A stretch of DNA of 39,721 bases. Source: Burkholderiaceae bacterium (GTDB lineage Bacteria; Pseudomonadota; Gammaproteobacteria; Burkholderiales; Burkholderiaceae_E). The notes under the pieces are model-generated. The model ran no database searches. It was not told where the DNA came from and saw nothing but the letters and a program-made list of their open reading frames with translations. Position numbers and translations under genes: made by a program. Position 1 is the stretch's first letter. Each line of letters begins with the position of its first letter. Shown here one piece after another: positions 37,481 to 39,721 of this stretch. The stretch is taken from contig JAHBZV010000028.1 of NCBI GenBank assembly GCA_019635275.1, positions 1 through 39,721 on the forward strand, given 5' to 3'.

Positions 37481-37564
37481 TCGTGGCGATTCGACGCGTA
37501 CCCGCGCGGCGATGGCCCATGGCGCCGGCGGACGGGCTCCCTGGACTTGAAAGGACTACTTTCG

Positions 37565-39286
37565 ATGGAAATCACAGGCGCGGAAATTGTCGTTCGCTGT
37601 CTCCAGGAAGAGGGCGTCGAGCACGTCTTCGGCTATCCGGGCGGCGCGGTTCTCTATATTTACGACGCGATCTTCAACCAGGACAAGTTCCAGCACGTCC
37701 TGGTGAGGCACGAGCAGGCGGCCGTGCACGCCGCCGACGCGTATTCGCGGTCCACGCAGAAGGTCGGCGTGTGCCTGGTCACCAGCGGGCCGGGCGTCAC
37801 CAACGCGGTCACCGGTATCGCGACCGCCTACATGGATTCGGTCCCGCTGGTCGTCATCACCGGACAGGTGCCGACCCACGCGATCGGCGAGGACGCCTTC
37901 CAGGAATGCGACACGGTCGGCATCACGCGCCCGTGCGTGAAGCACAACTTCCTGGTCAAGGACGTCAAGGACCTCGCGACCACGATCCGCAAGGCGTTCC
38001 ACATCGCCAACAGCGGGCGCCCCGGGCCGGTGCTGGTGGACATCCCGAAGGACGTGACGCGCAACAAGTGCCGGTTCGACTACCCGAAGACGGTGTCGAT
38101 GCGCTCGTACAACCCGGTCACGCGCGGCCACCAGGGGCAGATCAGGAAGGCGCTGAACCTGATCCTCGGCGCCGAGCGGCCGATGATCTACACCGGCGGC
38201 GGCATCATCCTCGCCAACGCCGCGCCGGAGTTGAACCGCTTCGTCGACCTGCTCGGCTTCCCGGTCACCAACACGCTGATGGGACTGGGCGGCTACCGGG
38301 CGAGCAGCGACAAGTACGTCGGGATGCCGGGCATGCACGGCACCTACGAGGCGAACATGGCGATGCAGCACTGCGACGTGCTGATCGCCATCGGCGCGCG
38401 CTTCGACGACCGCGTGATCGGCAACCCGAAGCACTTCGCGCAGAACCCGCACAAGATCGTCCACGTCGACATCGACCCGTCGTCGATCTCCAAGCGAGTC
38501 AAGGTCGACGTGCCGATCGTCGGCGACGTGCGCGAGACGCTGGGCGACCTGACCGCGCTGCTCGAGGAGTCGTTCGCGGCGGGCCAGAAGACCAACGCGC
38601 GCGCGCTCCAGGCCTGGTGGCAGCAGATCGGCGAGTGGCGCAAGCGCGAGTGCCTGAAGTACCGGCCGAGCAACGAGGTGATCAAGCCGCAGGCGGTGGT
38701 CGAGAAGCTCTGGGAAGTCACCGGTGGCGACGCGTTCATCACGTCCGACGTCGGCCAGCACCAGATGTGGGCGGCACAGTACTACCGGTTCGACAAGCCG
38801 AGGCGCTGGATCAACTCGGGCGGGCTGGGCACGATGGGCGTCGGGCTGCCGTACGCGATGGGCGTGCTGCTGGCGAACCCCGGGGCGCAGGTCGCCTGCA
38901 TCACCGGCGAGGGCTCGATCCAGATGTGCATCCAGGAGCTCTCCACCTGCAAGCAGTACAACCTGCCGGTGAAGATCGTCAACCTGAACAACCGCTACCT
39001 GGGGATGGTGCGGCAGTGGCAGCAAATCGAGTACGGCAGTCGCTACTCGCAGTCGTACATGGACGCGCTGCCCGACTTCGTCGCGCTGGCCGAGGCCTAC
39101 GGCCACGTCGGCATCCGGGTCGACAAGCCCGCCGACGTCGAGCCGGCGCTTCGCGACGCGTTCGGCAAGTACAAGGATCGCCTGGTGTTCCTCGACATCA
39201 TCACCGACGCCACCGAGAACGTCTGGCCGATGGTGCAGGGCGGCAAGGGGCTGACCGAGATGATTCTCGGCTCGGAAGATCTTTGA
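37565..39286 (+). CDS. ilvI: Acetolactate synthase large (catalytic) subunit
   Basis: A 573-residue thiamine-diphosphate enzyme forming acetolactate or acetohydroxybutyrate, the first common step to valine, leucine and isoleucine. It begins [20 protein letters not shown], with FGYPGGAVL next. The ThDP-activating Glu50 is in [16 protein letters not shown]. The FAD domain follows (about 190-350). The ThDP/Mg site lies in [14 protein letters not shown], ending with [19 protein letters not shown]. The ATG at 37565 is set by GAAAGGA and by the family N-terminus. ilvH follows after 10 bases. Confidence 0.97.
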   Translation: MEITGAEIVVRCLQEEGVEHVFGYPGGAVLYIYDAIFNQDKFQHVLVRHEQAAVHAADAYSRSTQKVGVCLVTSGPGVTNAVTGIATAYMDSVPLVVITGQVPTHAIGEDAFQECDTVGITRPCVKHNFLVKDVKDLATTIRKAFHIANSGRPGPVLVDIPKDVTRNKCRFDYPKTVSMRSYNPVTRGHQGQIRKALNLILGAERPMIYTGGGIILANAAPELNRFVDLLGFPVTNTLMGLGGYRASSDKYVGMPGMHGTYEANMAMQHCDVLIAIGARFDDRVIGNPKHFAQNPHKIVHVDIDPSSISKRVKVDVPIVGDVRETLGDLTALLEESFAAGQKTNARALQAWWQQIGEWRKRECLKYRPSNEVIKPQAVVEKLWEVTGGDAFITSDVGQHQMWAAQYYRFDKPRRWINSGGLGTMGVGLPYAMGVLLANPGAQVACITGEGSIQMCIQELSTCKQYNLPVKIVNLNNRYLGMVRQWQQIEYGSRYSQSYMDALPDFVALAEAYGHVGIRVDKPADVEPALRDAFGKYKDRLVFLDIITDATENVWPMVQGGKGLTEMILGSEDL

Positions 39287-39296
39287 GGAGCCGGCG

Positions 39297-39721
39297 ATGA
39301 AGCACATCATTTCGATCCTGATGGAGAACGAGCCGGGCGCCCTGTCGCGGGTGGTCGGGCTGTTCTCGGCGCGCGGCTACAACATCGAGACGCTCACGGT
39401 GGCGCCCACCGAGGACAAGTCGCTGTCGCGGATGACGATCGTCACCAGCGGCTCGGACGACGTGATCGAGCAGATCACCAAGCAGCTGAACCGGCTGATC
39501 GACGTCGTGAAGGTGGTCGACCTCACCGAGAGCCCCTACACCGAGCGCGAGCTGATGCTGATCAAGGTCCGGGCGGTGGGCAAGGAGCGCGAGGAGATGA
39601 AGCGGATGGCCGACATCTTCCGCGGCCGCATCATCGACGTCACCGACAAGACCTACACGATCGAGCTCACCGGCGACGGCACCAAGCTCGACGCCTTCAT
39701 CGACGCCCTCGACCGCACCGC
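39297..39721 (+). CDS. ilvH: Acetolactate synthase small (regulatory) subunit, 3' end cut
   Basis: The first 141 codons of the regulatory subunit. The N-terminal ACT domain is clear: MKHIISILMENEPGALSRVV, then GLFSARGYNIETLTVAPTED. It binds valine and passes feedback inhibition to the large subunit. The second domain (ELMLIKVRAVGKEREEMKRM) is started. The family is usually about 160-165 residues, so only some 20 residues are missing beyond the window. GAGGAG lies just before the start, in the end of ilvI and the gap. Confidence 0.97.
   Translation, partial: MKHIISILMENEPGALSRVVGLFSARGYNIETLTVAPTEDKSLSRMTIVTSGSDDVIEQITKQLNRLIDVVKVVDLTESPYTERELMLIKVRAVGKEREEMKRMADIFRGRIIDVTDKTYTIELTGDGTKLDAFIDALDRT

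Overview
This is a GC-rich chromosomal window from a betaproteobacterium, almost certainly of the order Burkholderiales. The evidence is gene order and gene content: rpsF-priB-rpsR-rplI-dnaB; a phoH / peroxiredoxin / alaC-hom-thrC / molybdopterin / clpB series; and a sigma factor-DUF3619-DUF3106-RDD operon next to ilvIH. I cannot name a genus. No rRNA, tRNA, CRISPR array or insertion sequence was found. The one clear mobile element is an intein, and a ccdAB toxin-antitoxin pair looks acquired.

Bases 1-8230 hold a lipid and storage-granule block. A phasin, a patatin-like lipase, a TetR regulator and a small unknown protein lie on the minus strand. Divergent from them is a two-domain reductase very like the alcohol-forming fatty acyl-CoA/aldehyde reductase of wax-ester bacteria. 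Facing it is a minus-strand operon of a Tat-exported small protein, a GMC flavoprotein oxidase and an alpha/beta-hydrolase. A reasonable but unproven reading is reduction of acyl chains to alcohols, oxidation of alcohols, and hydrolysis of lipids or esters, near polyhydroxyalkanoate granule proteins.

Bases 8332-13405 hold an unknown conserved protein, then the ribosomal/replication operon rpsF-priB-rpsR-rplI with a near-consensus promoter, a structured leader and an end terminator. DnaB helicase follows, and its ATP-binding loop is split by a 354-residue class 3 intein carrying LAGLIDADG endonuclease motifs. Bases 13423-16037 hold a minus-strand operon: an Mth938-like protein, a Bcp/PrxQ peroxiredoxin and a PIN-PhoH ATPase.

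Bases 16118-23524 run from alaC through hom and thrC (threonine pathway) into mobB-moeA-moaD-[ccdA-ccdB]-moaE (molybdenum cofactor). The ccdAB pair sits between the two genes for the molybdopterin synthase subunits. It has its own promoter, overlapped by a perfect palindrome at the ccdA start codon. An EamA-type transporter, a HAD phosphatase and an old-yellow-enzyme reductase follow.

Bases 26301-35095 hold clpB behind a recognisable heat-shock promoter, the RNA-binding protein gene tex, panE (minus strand) and a large PLP-dependent Orn/Lys/Arg decarboxylase. Bases 35123-37213 are the minus-strand operon sigma factor-DUF3619-DUF3106-RDD, with start/stop overlaps. Divergent from it, ilvI and the truncated ilvH begin branched-chain amino-acid synthesis behind a promoter and a leader with a stable hairpin.

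The best candidates for a second look are the class 3 DnaB intein, the ccdAB module embedded in the molybdopterin operon, the acyl-reductase/GMC-oxidase/phasin neighbourhood, and the structured leaders of rpsF, hom and ilvI.
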